Assembly: GCF_002561455.1 (NCBI RefSeq)
Contig: NZ_NTUP01000019.1
Span: forward strand, 42,606-106,605
From: Bacillus sp. AFS015802
GTDB taxonomy: Bacteria; Bacillota; Bacilli; Bacillales; Bacillaceae_B
Length of the DNA stretch: 64,000 nt
Direction of reading: 5' to 3'
Position numbers and translations under genes: made by a program. Below the pieces are notes generated by a model. The model was not told the origin of the DNA and searched no databases. It saw only the letters and a list, made by a program, of their open reading frames with translations. Below are positions 41,322-49,266 of the stretch, one piece after another (position 1 is the stretch's first letter; every line of letters begins with the position of its first letter).

Positions 41322-42200
41322 TTGAATATGGAACGAATGCTGCAAATTGTGAACGAAACCATTCCAAAAGATCAAATTCATAGTGTAGAAAACAATTCAA
41401 TGGGCTGGGACAATGACATCCTAATTATCAACGAAGAAATGGTATTCAGATTCCCAAAGACAAGAAAGATAGCATCTAAAGTAGTAGATGAAGTCGTTTT
41501 GCTGAAACAATTGGCAGCAAAGAAACCGTTGCTTGAATTTCCCCAATATGAGCCCATTCATATGGATGGGGAGCTGGCAGGGGTGAAATATCCTTATCTA
41601 AAGGGTAAGCCATTGGGTGAATCTTCACCTTCTGCAGCTCAAAGTGCTGAGTTACTCGGGGATTTTTTGACTAAGCTGCACAGCATAAGGAAATCAGATT
41701 TGCCGAATCTACAGACGAATCACACCGAAGAATATTGGAATGAATTATTTCTGTCGGTCCAGACATTTGTGTTTCCTCACCTGATTCCCCAACATAGAAC
41801 GAAAGTCCAAGATTTTTTCGAAGAGTACCTGATAGATTATGAAAAGGAATCGATTAATCTAGGAGTCATCCATGGTGATCTAACGACTGCAAATATACTA
41901 TATAAACCTGAAGCAGGAGTCGTGAGTGGGATCATTGATTTCACGGACGCTCAATGGGGAGATCCCGCCTTTGATTTTGCAGGATTATATTGGTCTTACG
42001 GGCCCTGTGTAACGAAGGAAGTGTTGTCTCACTACAGGGAAGAAGGTAAGGAAGCGATATTCAAACGAGTACAGGATTTTTATGGACTTCAGCCGATTTT
42101 TCATCAGCTGGTGTATGCTGTGAAAGAGAGCAGGCATGTGAACTGGGAGCAGACTCTTGATCGGTTCTTGTATTTGTATGAATTAAGGGGGAGATACTGA
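41322..42200 (+). CDS. Aminoglycoside phosphotransferase-family kinase, APH(2'')-like
   Basis: The 292-residue protein has the APH fold: N-lobe GWDNDILIINEEMVFRFPK with the ATP-binding lysine, catalytic Brenner loop VIHGDLTTANILY (about 188), and metal-binding GIIDFTDAQWGDPAFDFAG. The N-lobe and IIDF-D-A spacing are like APH(2'') enzymes, but identity looks modest. The start is TTG with GGAGGG 8 bases upstream. Its stop overlaps the next start by one base (TGATG), coupling it to an AAC(6')-like gene. Its true substrate could be another hydroxylated compound. Confidence 0.75.
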   Translation: MNMERMLQIVNETIPKDQIHSVENNSMGWDNDILIINEEMVFRFPKTRKIASKVVDEVVLLKQLAAKKPLLEFPQYEPIHMDGELAGVKYPYLKGKPLGESSPSAAQSAELLGDFLTKLHSIRKSDLPNLQTNHTEEYWNELFLSVQTFVFPHLIPQHRTKVQDFFEEYLIDYEKESINLGVIHGDLTTANILYKPEAGVVSGIIDFTDAQWGDPAFDFAGLYWSYGPCVTKEVLSHYREEGKEAIFKRVQDFYGLQPIFHQLVYAVKESRHVNWEQTLDRFLYLYELRGRY

Positions 42201-42730
42201 TGCTGTTTCAGAATGAGGGTTTGCGAGTTCGCGAAATGGAGCGTAAGGATGCACACTTGTTGGCCAAGTGGCTATCCGATCCAAGGGTACTGGAATTTTA
42301 TGAAGGAAGGGATAACCCCTTTGATCTCGTTAAAGTGAACGAGGTCTTCTTTGATGACGAAGTGGATGAAGTAAAGTGTATAGTGGAATTCGGAGGAATA
42401 GAAGTGGGATATGTTCAATTCTATCCAGTCGATGATGAAACGAAACAACAATACGGATATGGGGACGGAAGCATTTATGGGACGGACCAATTCATAGGCG
42501 AACCAGAATATTGGAACAAAGGAATTGGATCGTCTCTTGTTGAAGGAATGATCAAATTTTTAAAGAGCGATAAGCACGCTGATTATATTATTATGGATCC
42601 TCAAACAAGAAACAAGAGGGCGATTAAATGCTATGAAAAGTGTGGATTTAAAAAAGTGAAGCTACTCCCTGAGCGTGAGCTTCATGAAGGGGTATATCAA
42701 GATTGTTGGTTGATGGAATATCGTACATAG
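42200..42730 (+). CDS. GNAT acetyltransferase, AAC(6')-like
   Basis: The 176-residue protein follows the aminoglycoside 6'-N-acetyltransferase pattern: AKWLSDPRVLEFYEGRD, GTDQFIGEPEYWNKGIGSSL with the conserved aspartate and acetyl-CoA loop, IIMDPQTRNKRAIKCYEKCGF and ELHEGVYQDCWLMEYR at the end. These segments closely mirror the AAC(6')-Ie half of the bifunctional AAC(6')-APH(2'') enzyme. It is translationally coupled to the APH-like gene upstream. Acetylation of an aminoglycoside is a reasonable prediction, though resistance is unproven. Confidence 0.78.
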   Translation: MLFQNEGLRVREMERKDAHLLAKWLSDPRVLEFYEGRDNPFDLVKVNEVFFDDEVDEVKCIVEFGGIEVGYVQFYPVDDETKQQYGYGDGSIYGTDQFIGEPEYWNKGIGSSLVEGMIKFLKSDKHADYIIMDPQTRNKRAIKCYEKCGFKKVKLLPERELHEGVYQDCWLMEYRT

Positions 42731-42852
42731 GAAACAACAGATAAATAAGAAAAGAAGGACAGTAGGCGGCTCGAGTAGGGGCTGTCTTTATTTGTGTTCG
42801 TACCATTAATTTGAAATAATGACATTATAAGGTTTAGGTGAGGGGGATGCGA

Positions 42853-43806
42853 GTGAATCTTATGATCCGCAGATTGAGGGACATGGACCGGGATCTTCTG
42901 AGTATGGAGGAAATCGGCGGTGCCCACGCCGGAAATATCTATAGAATAGAAGCTTTAAGTGGAAATAGAAGAGTCCGATATATTTACAAAGAATTTGCTG
43001 ATGGACGGAATCAGGAAGTAGAGATACATAGAAACATAGCAGACATTGTGAGGCCATTCAGTAGAGTCGTGCACGTCTGGGATGCTTCACCTCAAGCGAT
43101 GCTGATGGAGGATCTGGGGTCCCCTCTAAAAGAAGGATTTTATACAATGCCTGCAGAGGAAAAGAGGATCATGATTGGTGATATTTTAAAAGTATTTGCT
43201 TCTTTTCATGGGTTGAATCCCGTTAAAGATAAACTTCCTGTTCATCAAATAAGCTCGGAATGGCTGGATTGGTGCTTAGATCAATTAGGTAAACTGGACT
43301 CAAGAAAATCGTGGGCACGGCCACAATGGAAGAGAACAATCCTGGAAGCCTATGAGCGGTTGGACATCCCTCATTATCAAACAAAATGTACACCTGTTAT
43401 AACCCACGGGGATCCACATCTGGAAAACGTCTTTTATAAAGATGAAGGGATCTGGCTCATCGATTGGGAATGGGCAGCGATCGGGTCTCCTTTAAGAGAC
43501 GTGACGATTCTGATGCAGGATGTATACGAAGATGAGTTGATTGCGTTCGTCCCTGAATTCTACCTGAGATGCATGAGAGAACGTGGGATCATTCTGGATG
43601 ATGACGATTTTTGGAGTGATCTGAGCTATCTATACATAGACCATTTGACGATGATGCTTGCTTGGGAAGTGGAGAAGTATTTTCAAGGGTATCTGTCCGA
43701 AGAGAGGATTCGCGAAATCATAGAATGGAAGATCGGGGAGATTGAGCGTGTGACAGGGGAAGAGGATAGAAATCATAGCATAGAGAGGAATTCACATAAT
43801 GAATAA
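42853..43806 (+). CDS. Phosphotransferase-family protein (choline kinase/APH fold)
   Basis: The 317-residue protein has an APH-type kinase core: an N-lobe with VRYIYKEFADGRNQEVEIH (lysine and glutamate), catalytic VITHGDPHLENVFY (about 187) and metal-binding IWLIDWEWAAIGSPLRD. The WEWA form is closer to choline or homoserine kinases than to aminoglycoside enzymes. The start is taken as the GTG at 42853, 6 bases after GAGGGGG; the ATG at 42847 is too close. It overlaps the next gene by 8 bases. Confidence 0.72.
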   Translation: MNLMIRRLRDMDRDLLSMEEIGGAHAGNIYRIEALSGNRRVRYIYKEFADGRNQEVEIHRNIADIVRPFSRVVHVWDASPQAMLMEDLGSPLKEGFYTMPAEEKRIMIGDILKVFASFHGLNPVKDKLPVHQISSEWLDWCLDQLGKLDSRKSWARPQWKRTILEAYERLDIPHYQTKCTPVITHGDPHLENVFYKDEGIWLIDWEWAAIGSPLRDVTILMQDVYEDELIAFVPEFYLRCMRERGIILDDDDFWSDLSYLYIDHLTMMLAWEVEKYFQGYLSEERIREIIEWKIGEIERVTGEEDRNHSIERNSHNE

Positions 43807-44566
43807 AGAAGTACTAGTGCCAGTTGGCGGCTTCAAATTATACGCCAAACTGATGGGGAAGAAAAACGGTAAACCCACTGTCGTGATGGATGCCGGCTAC
43901 GGGGATTATTCCAAAGCATGGGATTCAATCATGGAGGATGTATCAAAATCCACCCAAGTTGTCGTATACGACCGTGCCGGACTTGGCAAAAGCGAGAAGA
44001 GTCCGAATCCGCGGACGAGCCTTGAGATGGTAAAAGAGCTGAAAGAACTGCTAAACAGATTGGACATGAAGCCTCCTTACCTTCTTGTCGGGCACTCTTT
44101 CGGTGGAGTGAATGTGAGCGTGTATGCCCACGAATATCCTAAAGAGGTGGCAGGTTTGGTGCTGGTGGACGCCACACCGGTGGATTATCGGGAACGATTT
44201 CTCCCAACGATGCCGGAAGATTTCCAGGAAGCGTACCGCAAGCAATTTGTCCGTGAAGGAAATTACGAAGAATTTATGGAAAGCCTGGGGCAGTTAAAAG
44301 GATATAAGGAGACTTTAAGCATGCCTGTCATCGTGCTTGCAGCCGGGAAAAAAGATCACTATTCCGAAGCATCCCAGGATTTATGGAATGACATGCAGAG
44401 GGAGATGGCACTGATTTCTTCAAAAGGGGAATATGAACTTGCGAAGAATAGTACCCATTACATTCAACGGGATGAACCTGAGGTCGTGGTTAGAGCAGTT
44501 GAAAAGTTGGTTGAGCTGGTCTGTTCCAATGAAAAAAATGAAACCATCAGCACTGTCTATCCGTAA
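43799..44566 (+). CDS. Alpha/beta hydrolase
   Basis: The 255-residue protein has the alpha/beta-hydrolase fold with oxyanion region VMDAGYGDYSKAWDS, the nucleophile elbow LVGHSFGGVNVS (Ser about 101), the acid in a late strand and His in KNSTHYIQRDEPEVV. No signal peptide. It overlaps the kinase gene upstream by 8 bases, so the two are translated together. The substrate is unknown. Confidence 0.78.
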   Translation: MNKEVLVPVGGFKLYAKLMGKKNGKPTVVMDAGYGDYSKAWDSIMEDVSKSTQVVVYDRAGLGKSEKSPNPRTSLEMVKELKELLNRLDMKPPYLLVGHSFGGVNVSVYAHEYPKEVAGLVLVDATPVDYRERFLPTMPEDFQEAYRKQFVREGNYEEFMESLGQLKGYKETLSMPVIVLAAGKKDHYSEASQDLWNDMQREMALISSKGEYELAKNSTHYIQRDEPEVVVRAVEKLVELVCSNEKNETISTVYP

Positions 44567-44593
44567 AGAAAGAAAACCCACGGAGGTGCAACC

Positions 44594-44776
44594 ATGTACG
44601 AATACACATACGTCCAAACCAGTCTGGGCGGATTTTTCACCGAGCCTAAACACAGGGAGATCATCGAGGAGTATGCCGCTGACGGGTGGCGGCTCGTCCA
44701 GGTGCTTCCCCTCAAGTAAAACGGGCATGGAAAGCCGACGGATTATGAGATTATATTTGAAAGAGCATTGTCTTAA
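44594..44776 (+). pseudogene. DUF4177 gene interrupted by an in-frame stop
   Basis: CGGAGGTGC precedes an ATG that opens a DUF4177-type frame: MYEYTYVQTSLGGFF, EEYAADGWRLVQVLPLK, then TAA at 44717-44719. The same frame goes on as NGHGKPTDYEIIFERALS to a second TAA at 44774-44776. DUF4177 proteins are about 60 residues with exactly this C-terminal strand, so the first stop is a nonsense change (one base from CAA, AAA or GAA). The 41-residue product would lack the last strand. It may be a pseudogene, a read-through case or a base-call error. Confidence 0.7.
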
Positions 44777-44780
44777 GAAA

Positions 44781-44816
44781 AGCGGATTTCTCTAAATAGA
44801 GGAATCCGCTTTATTT
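44781..44816. terminator. Bidirectional terminator between convergent genes
   Basis: AGCGGATTTCTCT pairs with AGAGGAATCCGCT (one wobble); TTATTTTT follows on the plus strand. Confidence 0.8.
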
Positions 44817-44817
44817 T

Positions 44818-46014
44818 TCACTGGATTTTTTTATTCACTGATTGGATCTCTTGATTCAGTTCCGACAGGTCTACCTTATCTATTGGGGTATCTTCCAGAT
44901 TGTAGGCTTGTTTCAACTGAATGATCCTCATGACGCTTTCATCAATTCGTTCTTCGGATATTTCGCCGTTTTTCACTGCTGATTTCAAAGCGAGAATCGC
45001 AGCTTCTGCTTTACGGGCGTCATGGGCGATGAGGACCAGATCGCTGCCGGCTTTGACGGTTTGCACTGCTGCTTCACCCATTCCGTAGTTGTCCGCAATG
45101 GCTTTCATGGTCATATCATCGGTGATGACGACCCCATGGTAGTTCAGTTTTTTTCGTAAAAGATCGGTCACGATGGCCTTTGATAAAGATGACGGATACG
45201 TGTCATCTAGTTTGGGAAGCAGGATGTGTGCCACCATGATAAGGTCGGCTCCATCATTGATCGCTCGCTTGAATGGAACCAGTTCCATGGATTCCAGCTC
45301 CTGAAGGCTCTTGTTGACAACGGGAAGGGCCAGATGTGAATCCACCGAAGTATCACCGTGACCAGGGAAATGCTTGATTGATGACAAGATGTTCTCGGAT
45401 TGAATCCCTTTCATCGTCTGAATCCCTAATTTGCTGACGATTTCAGGATCGGGGCTGAAGGAACGGTCGCCGATGATCGGATTATCAGGGTTGCTGTTTA
45501 CGTCAAGGACGGGGGCGAAATTCAAATTGAATCCGAACTCTTTCAATTCCTTGCCGAGAAGGGTCCCCACTTCGTATGACACGTCAGAATTATTTGCCTC
45601 CCCAATTCTTTGATTGGTAGGGAAGTCCGCGAGTCCTCCGGGCAGCCTTGTTACATTCCCGCCTTCCTGGTCGACGCTCAAAAGAAGAGGAAGGGCGTTT
45701 TCTTTGTTGGCTTTCTTCATTTCATTCAGGAATTGAATGGTTTGATCGGGTTCCTTTAAATGATCCGTGAAGAAGATGAATCCCCCGACTTTGTGCTTCT
45801 GGATCAAATTCTTCGTCGGTTCATCCATTTGGGTGCCATTGACGCCGGCTACGAGCATCTGACCGATTTTTTCATCGAGGGTCATGTTCGAGATCAGGGA
45901 ATGGGCGTCATCTTCCCGGTTTTTACCCCCGATCGGGTTGATGGCGAAATACGACAGAATGATGACTAAGATCATGATGATCAAAAGGGAATAGCCAATT
46001 TTGTTTTTTGACAT
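44818..46014 (-). CDS. Glycoside hydrolase family 3 beta-N-acetylhexosaminidase (NagZ-like)
   Basis: The 398-residue protein has an N-terminal membrane anchor or signal (about 7-27) and a GH3 TIM barrel. Diagnostic segments are LLLSVDQEGGNVTRLPGG and KHFPGHGDTSVDSH, the His-Asp pair of NagZ-type enzymes, then VITDDMTMKAI with the nucleophile aspartate. It should cleave GlcNAc from muropeptides outside the membrane during wall recycling. B. subtilis NagZ is longer by a C-terminal domain; this form is barrel only. AAAGGA precedes the ATG. Confidence 0.85.
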   Translation of the reverse strand: MSKNKIGYSLLIIMILVIILSYFAINPIGGKNREDDAHSLISNMTLDEKIGQMLVAGVNGTQMDEPTKNLIQKHKVGGFIFFTDHLKEPDQTIQFLNEMKKANKENALPLLLSVDQEGGNVTRLPGGLADFPTNQRIGEANNSDVSYEVGTLLGKELKEFGFNLNFAPVLDVNSNPDNPIIGDRSFSPDPEIVSKLGIQTMKGIQSENILSSIKHFPGHGDTSVDSHLALPVVNKSLQELESMELVPFKRAINDGADLIMVAHILLPKLDDTYPSSLSKAIVTDLLRKKLNYHGVVITDDMTMKAIADNYGMGEAAVQTVKAGSDLVLIAHDARKAEAAILALKSAVKNGEISEERIDESVMRIIQLKQAYNLEDTPIDKVDLSELNQEIQSVNKKIQ

Positions 46015-46089
46015 ATTGTTGGTCCTTTCAATGTTGGATACTTGGTATCATTCTGTTCGTTCCTGCTGGCGCGTAAACGGAAAAATACA

Positions 46090-46118
46090 AAAAGACCCGT
46101 TGTGAACGGGTCTTTTTG
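46090..46118 (-). terminator. Terminator of the lrgAB operon
   Basis: AAAGACCCGT pairs with ACGGGTCTTT, with T runs on both sides. It lies 75-100 bases past lrgB. Confidence 0.75.
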
Positions 46119-46191
46119 TAGGATTGGGCGGGTATTTCATCCCGCTTCCCGGTATTTCAACCGGTTTGTCAAAAAATCTTTGTGCTCAACC

Positions 46192-46884
46192 TCAAACCTG
46201 AAACAACCACACCACAATCGGACCAAACACTGAACCTAGAAGGGCGCTCAACGTCATGGACACCGAGCTCATCGAGACCGTCAATTCCCCGTACTCCATC
46301 GCTTTCGAAGTGCCAAGGGCATGGGATGCGCTGCCGAGGGCGATTCCCCGGCCGAGGGAGCTGTGGATGCGTCCCCATTTGAGGATGAGTGGACCAAGGA
46401 TGACCCCTGAGAAGCCGGCGATCATGACGAAGACCACGGTCATGGAAGGAATGCCTCCAAGACCCGATGCGATCTGGATGGCGACGGGTGTGGTGATGGA
46501 CTTTGGCACAATGGACAGGATCAGGTCATGGTCGATGCCGAGAATCCGTGCAAACAGGAGTCCGCTTACCATTCCCGTCAAGAGTCCCGCGAAAACGCCG
46601 CCGATGATGGGGAAACGATACTTCATCAGAATCGTCCGCTGTTTATACAGGGGGTAGGCAAGGGCGACGACTGCCGGGCCAAGCAGGGAATGGATCCACT
46701 GACCGCCGATCATATAATCATCATATGAAATATGCATACTTACCAATAGTCCGACAATCACGATCGTTGTGGTCAGGACAGGGATCAGCATCGGATAGGA
46801 GAATCGCTGATACACCTTCACCATGGCAAAATAAAGGAGTGAGGTCAGGATGATGATCAGGATGGCGATCAGTGCTTGCTGCAT
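46192..46884 (-). CDS. lrgB: LrgB/CidB-family membrane protein
   Basis: The 230-residue protein has about seven hydrophobic segments and the LrgB signature SIVPKSITTPVAIQIASGLGG, shown here by its core PKSITTPVAIQIA, and GIALGSASHALGTSKA. LrgB/CidB proteins pair with small LrgA/CidA partners. They were first described in control of murein hydrolases, and the B. subtilis pair PftAB (YsbAB) imports pyruvate, so transport is equally likely. It overlaps the lrgA-like gene by 16 bases. Confidence 0.85.
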   Translation of the reverse strand: MQQALIAILIIILTSLLYFAMVKVYQRFSYPMLIPVLTTTIVIVGLLVSMHISYDDYMIGGQWIHSLLGPAVVALAYPLYKQRTILMKYRFPIIGGVFAGLLTGMVSGLLFARILGIDHDLILSIVPKSITTPVAIQIASGLGGIPSMTVVFVMIAGFSGVILGPLILKWGRIHSSLGRGIALGSASHALGTSKAMEYGELTVSMSSVSMTLSALLGSVFGPIVVWLFQV

Positions 46885-47252
46885 GCTTGTTCCCTTCTTT
46901 CAGATCGTTTCTCTAAGTGCTGACTGGCAAAACCGGATACGGCCATGGTCACAACGGTGCTTATCACTACAATGAGAAAGAGTGTGGCACCTTTCCCGGA
47001 TAAAAGAGAGGGATAGTTCATGACCCCCGTCATGGCCGGGATGAATAATAACGGCAGGATGGCGAGTAGAAAGCTTGCTCCATCCTCCACGATGATCACA
47101 GGGACGACCTTTAACGATAAGCAAGTTAGGAGCAGAATCAATCCAATGATGCTTCCGGGTATCGGGATATGAAGGAGCTGTTCAATGACGCTGCCTATAA
47201 AGGAAAAGACATATAGAATGCCGATTTGTAAAATGATTCGAATGATTTTCAT
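46869..47252 (-). CDS. lrgA: LrgA/CidA-family holin-like membrane protein
   Basis: The 127-residue protein has four hydrophobic segments and the family pattern GSVIEQLLHIPIPGSIIGLI, then a charged C-terminal tail. It should form oligomers with the LrgB-like protein. The frame is open further upstream to 47339, but MKIIRIILQIGILYVF is the natural membrane start, so I use the ATG at 47252. The promoter at 47352-47379 is covered by a perfect palindrome and faces a divergent marR gene. Confidence 0.82.
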   Translation of the reverse strand: MKIIRIILQIGILYVFSFIGSVIEQLLHIPIPGSIIGLILLLTCLSLKVVPVIIVEDGASFLLAILPLLFIPAMTGVMNYPSLLSGKGATLFLIVVISTVVTMAVSGFASQHLEKRSERREQACSKH

Positions 47253-47297
47253 GATACAGGTCTTTCTTAAGAAGAGACCTAGTTTCCCACCTTTCAA

Positions 47298-47311
47298 TGA
47301 AAACGCTTTAC
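47298..47311. promoter_or_regulatory. cre-like site in the lrgA-marR intergenic region
   Basis: TGAAAACGCTTTAC agrees with the cre core TGNAANCG and differs at the last fixed C. It overlaps the -35 of the marR promoter. Confidence 0.35.
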
Positions 47312-47342
47312 ATTCTCTGGGATTACTTGTACTATACAACTA
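47307..47342 (+). promoter_or_regulatory. marR promoter with operator dyad
   Basis: TTTACA (47307-47312), 17 bases, TACTAT (47330-47335). The dyad TACTTGTAC-T-ATACAACTA (47324-47342, two mismatches) covers the -10. Confidence 0.65.
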
Positions 47343-47344
47343 TA

Positions 47345-47379
47345 TACTTGTATTATACAAGTACTTGAACCGTTGTCAA
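47345..47379 (-). promoter_or_regulatory. lrgA promoter with perfect palindromic operator
   Basis: On the minus strand TTGACA (47374-47379), 16 bases, TATAAT (47352-47357). TACTTGTAT-T-ATACAAGTA (47345-47363) is a perfect 9-1-9 palindrome centred on the -10. Confidence 0.8.
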
Positions 47380-47397
47380 TGAAAAGGGGGGATATCT

Positions 47398-47823
47398 ATG
47401 TCCAAAGAGATTAAACGGATTGAATATGAATTGACCAGTCTCATCAGAAAAGCGGTCTTCCGGGATCAATCCGAACGGAAAATCGGGATATTGGAGCGGT
47501 CGGCATACCTGTTGATGAGGCAGCTTGATGAACATGGACCATCACGATTAAAGGAACTGGCCGAAGCGTTCCAACTTGATATTTCGACGCTATCAAGGCA
47601 AGCGGCCGCCCTTGAATCGAAGGAGCTCATCCAGCGATTTTCCGATCCAAGTGATGGACGGGTAAGCTTATTTGACCTGACGGAGCTTGGGAAAGAAAAG
47701 CTTGCCGTCGACAGCCGGATGAGGCTCCAGTGGTATGAGGGACTGCTAGAAGGCTGGTCAGATGGGGAGAAGAAAATGTTCGGGGAACTTCTGGTTCGGA
47801 TGAACGGGGCGTTTGATGAGTGA
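47398..47823 (+). CDS. MarR-family regulator divergent from lrgAB
   Basis: The 141-residue protein has a MarR winged helix (about 40-100): RLKELAEAFQLDISTLSRQ, then FSDPSDGRVSLFDLTELG, the wing with the conserved Asp-Gly-Arg. AAGGGGGG precedes the ATG. Two related dyads lie between it and lrgA, one over each promoter's -10. This fits a repressor of both operons. B. subtilis places a LysR gene beside its ywbHG pair, so the regulator type differs here. Confidence 0.85.
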   Translation: MSKEIKRIEYELTSLIRKAVFRDQSERKIGILERSAYLLMRQLDEHGPSRLKELAEAFQLDISTLSRQAAALESKELIQRFSDPSDGRVSLFDLTELGKEKLAVDSRMRLQWYEGLLEGWSDGEKKMFGELLVRMNGAFDE

Positions 47824-47895
47824 AAAGAAATAGAAGGAACCGAAGCCTTCACTTTGACTTCCTGCACCATCCATTTACGAGAAAGCAAGATAACA

Positions 47896-47930
47896 AGTGA
47901 AGACCCTAATCGCAGGGTCTTCTTTACTTT
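47896..47930 (+). terminator. Short hairpin after marR
   Basis: AGACCCT pairs with AGGGTCT around AATCGC, then TCTTTACTTT. It overlaps the end of the convergent gene. Confidence 0.5.
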
Positions 47931-48685
47931 CTGATGAAAATTGTATGTTTCTCCAACTGACTCTCTCCATAAGCCTCTGCGATGCCCGATTTCAGGATCG
48001 CCGACTTGTCCACTTTTTTATAAGGCAAGGTTACTTGAAAATCCGTTTCAAAAGGATAATCATCCAACGTCACCTCATGTTCATTCACCCACCTGGCTTT
48101 AAGCTTTTGATTCCCAGAATGGAAACCTTCCGTATTCTTAAATCCGTCCTTGAACCACGGGTGCTCGTTTTCTTTCTCCACCCCCGGCTCGTTCAGGCAA
48201 AAATAGAGGGATAGATTGTCTGACAGTTGAAGGAGCTGAAAGTGCTGGATGAGCAGTTCTTCCTCGAGTTCTGGCAGCTGCTTTCGGATCTTCTGTTGCC
48301 TACTTGCTTCATCCTGTAAAAATTGCAGGCAGTGCGGGTCCTTCGATTTGGCGAAGAATGAACAGAAATGAAGGCTGCATAGTAGTGCCGCATAGAGGTT
48401 GACCTCCTCGATTTCATTCAGCCCGATTTGATAGAATGCAAGCTTGGGGAGGAGGGGATAGTCTGAGAAGGTGAAGGGAATCTGCTTCCCGTCGTTCCAG
48501 ACCGGCGTGTCGTCGAGTCCGATCCAGCTCCGGTCGTGCTGATGGGATGCGTATACGAAGTCATCGAAAAACTGATCGGATTTTAATAGATTGCGATTGA
48601 TATGTTTGATCGTTTCACCGGATACGAAAGCGTGATCGTGCTGTTTGATCATGAGGAAGGAGTCCTCGGTCTCCCGGATAATCAT
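47924..48685 (-). CDS. DUF3891-family protein
   Basis: The 253-residue protein starts MIIRETEDSFLMIKQHDHAF and has YASHQHDRSWIGLDD at about 45. These histidines and the late NLSLYFCLNEPG are typical of DUF3891, an all-helical HD-like fold of unknown activity. There is no membrane segment. AAAGGGGA precedes the ATG. It is a single gene with no clear functional link to its neighbours. Confidence 0.75.
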   Translation of the reverse strand: MIIRETEDSFLMIKQHDHAFVSGETIKHINRNLLKSDQFFDDFVYASHQHDRSWIGLDDTPVWNDGKQIPFTFSDYPLLPKLAFYQIGLNEIEEVNLYAALLCSLHFCSFFAKSKDPHCLQFLQDEASRQQKIRKQLPELEEELLIQHFQLLQLSDNLSLYFCLNEPGVEKENEHPWFKDGFKNTEGFHSGNQKLKARWVNEHEVTLDDYPFETDFQVTLPYKKVDKSAILKSGIAEAYGESQLEKHTIFIRK

Positions 48686-48743
48686 AAAATGAACATCCCC
48701 TTTCTATGACCATTATAGCAAACAAGACATCTCGTATTCTGTC

Positions 48744-48778
48744 AAAAAAAGATCGAAAGCAGCGTAGGCTTTCGATCT
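48744..48778 (-). terminator. Terminator of the ycnK-PepSY-FixH operon
   Basis: GATCGAAAGC pairs with GCTTTCGATC; seven T follow on the minus strand. Confidence 0.9.
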
Positions 48779-48785
48779 TGGAACG

Positions 48786-49250
48786 TTAGTGGTGCTGACT
48801 GTGATCTCCACTCTCAGCCGGAGCTTGATCATTTAAGGCTTCCACGTCTGCTTTGGATAATTCACCGACGGCAAAGGGCAGTGTCGGCATGATGGTGGAT
48901 CCGTTGTTTCCTGCATGGACTTTAATGTAGTAGAGTCCGTCTTTAGACAGGTCCTTTTTGAATGTGTAAATGCCTTTTCCTGCATTCTCTGCTTCTTCCA
49001 TTCCATCATGGAAGGATCCGTCGCCTTTCCAGATTTCCACGTGAACAAAGTCGGCATCCTCCACTGTTTTGTTGTCTTGTGTAAGTTCAATCTTGATCGG
49101 GTCATTTCCGGAAAAATCGTCAGGCATCGTAATATCCGCCTGAAGAGGTGATTCCTGATGGTACAATTCCGCTGCATCTTCCTTCGGGGCGCAGGCACCA
49201 AGTAGCGTGCAAAGAAAGAGGATACTACCATATTTTAAGATTGTTTTCAT
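48786..49250 (-). CDS. FixH/YtkA-like lipoprotein
   Basis: The 154-residue protein has a lipoprotein signal with lipobox LLGAC (Cys about residue 20). A beta-sandwich domain like FixH/YtkA follows (ADITMPDDFSGNDPIKIELT, then GIYTFKKDLSKDGLYYIKVH). The tail is His-rich (SGDHSQHH), which could bind metal. Third gene of the operon, 16 bases after the PepSY gene. With a YcnK-like regulator at the head, an outside metal-binding or chaperone role in copper handling is inferred. Confidence 0.75.
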   Translation of the reverse strand: MKTILKYGSILFLCTLLGACAPKEDAAELYHQESPLQADITMPDDFSGNDPIKIELTQDNKTVEDADFVHVEIWKGDGSFHDGMEEAENAGKGIYTFKKDLSKDGLYYIKVHAGNNGSTIMPTLPFAVGELSKADVEALNDQAPAESGDHSQHH

Positions 49251-49266
49251 ATCTCATCGTCCTTTC

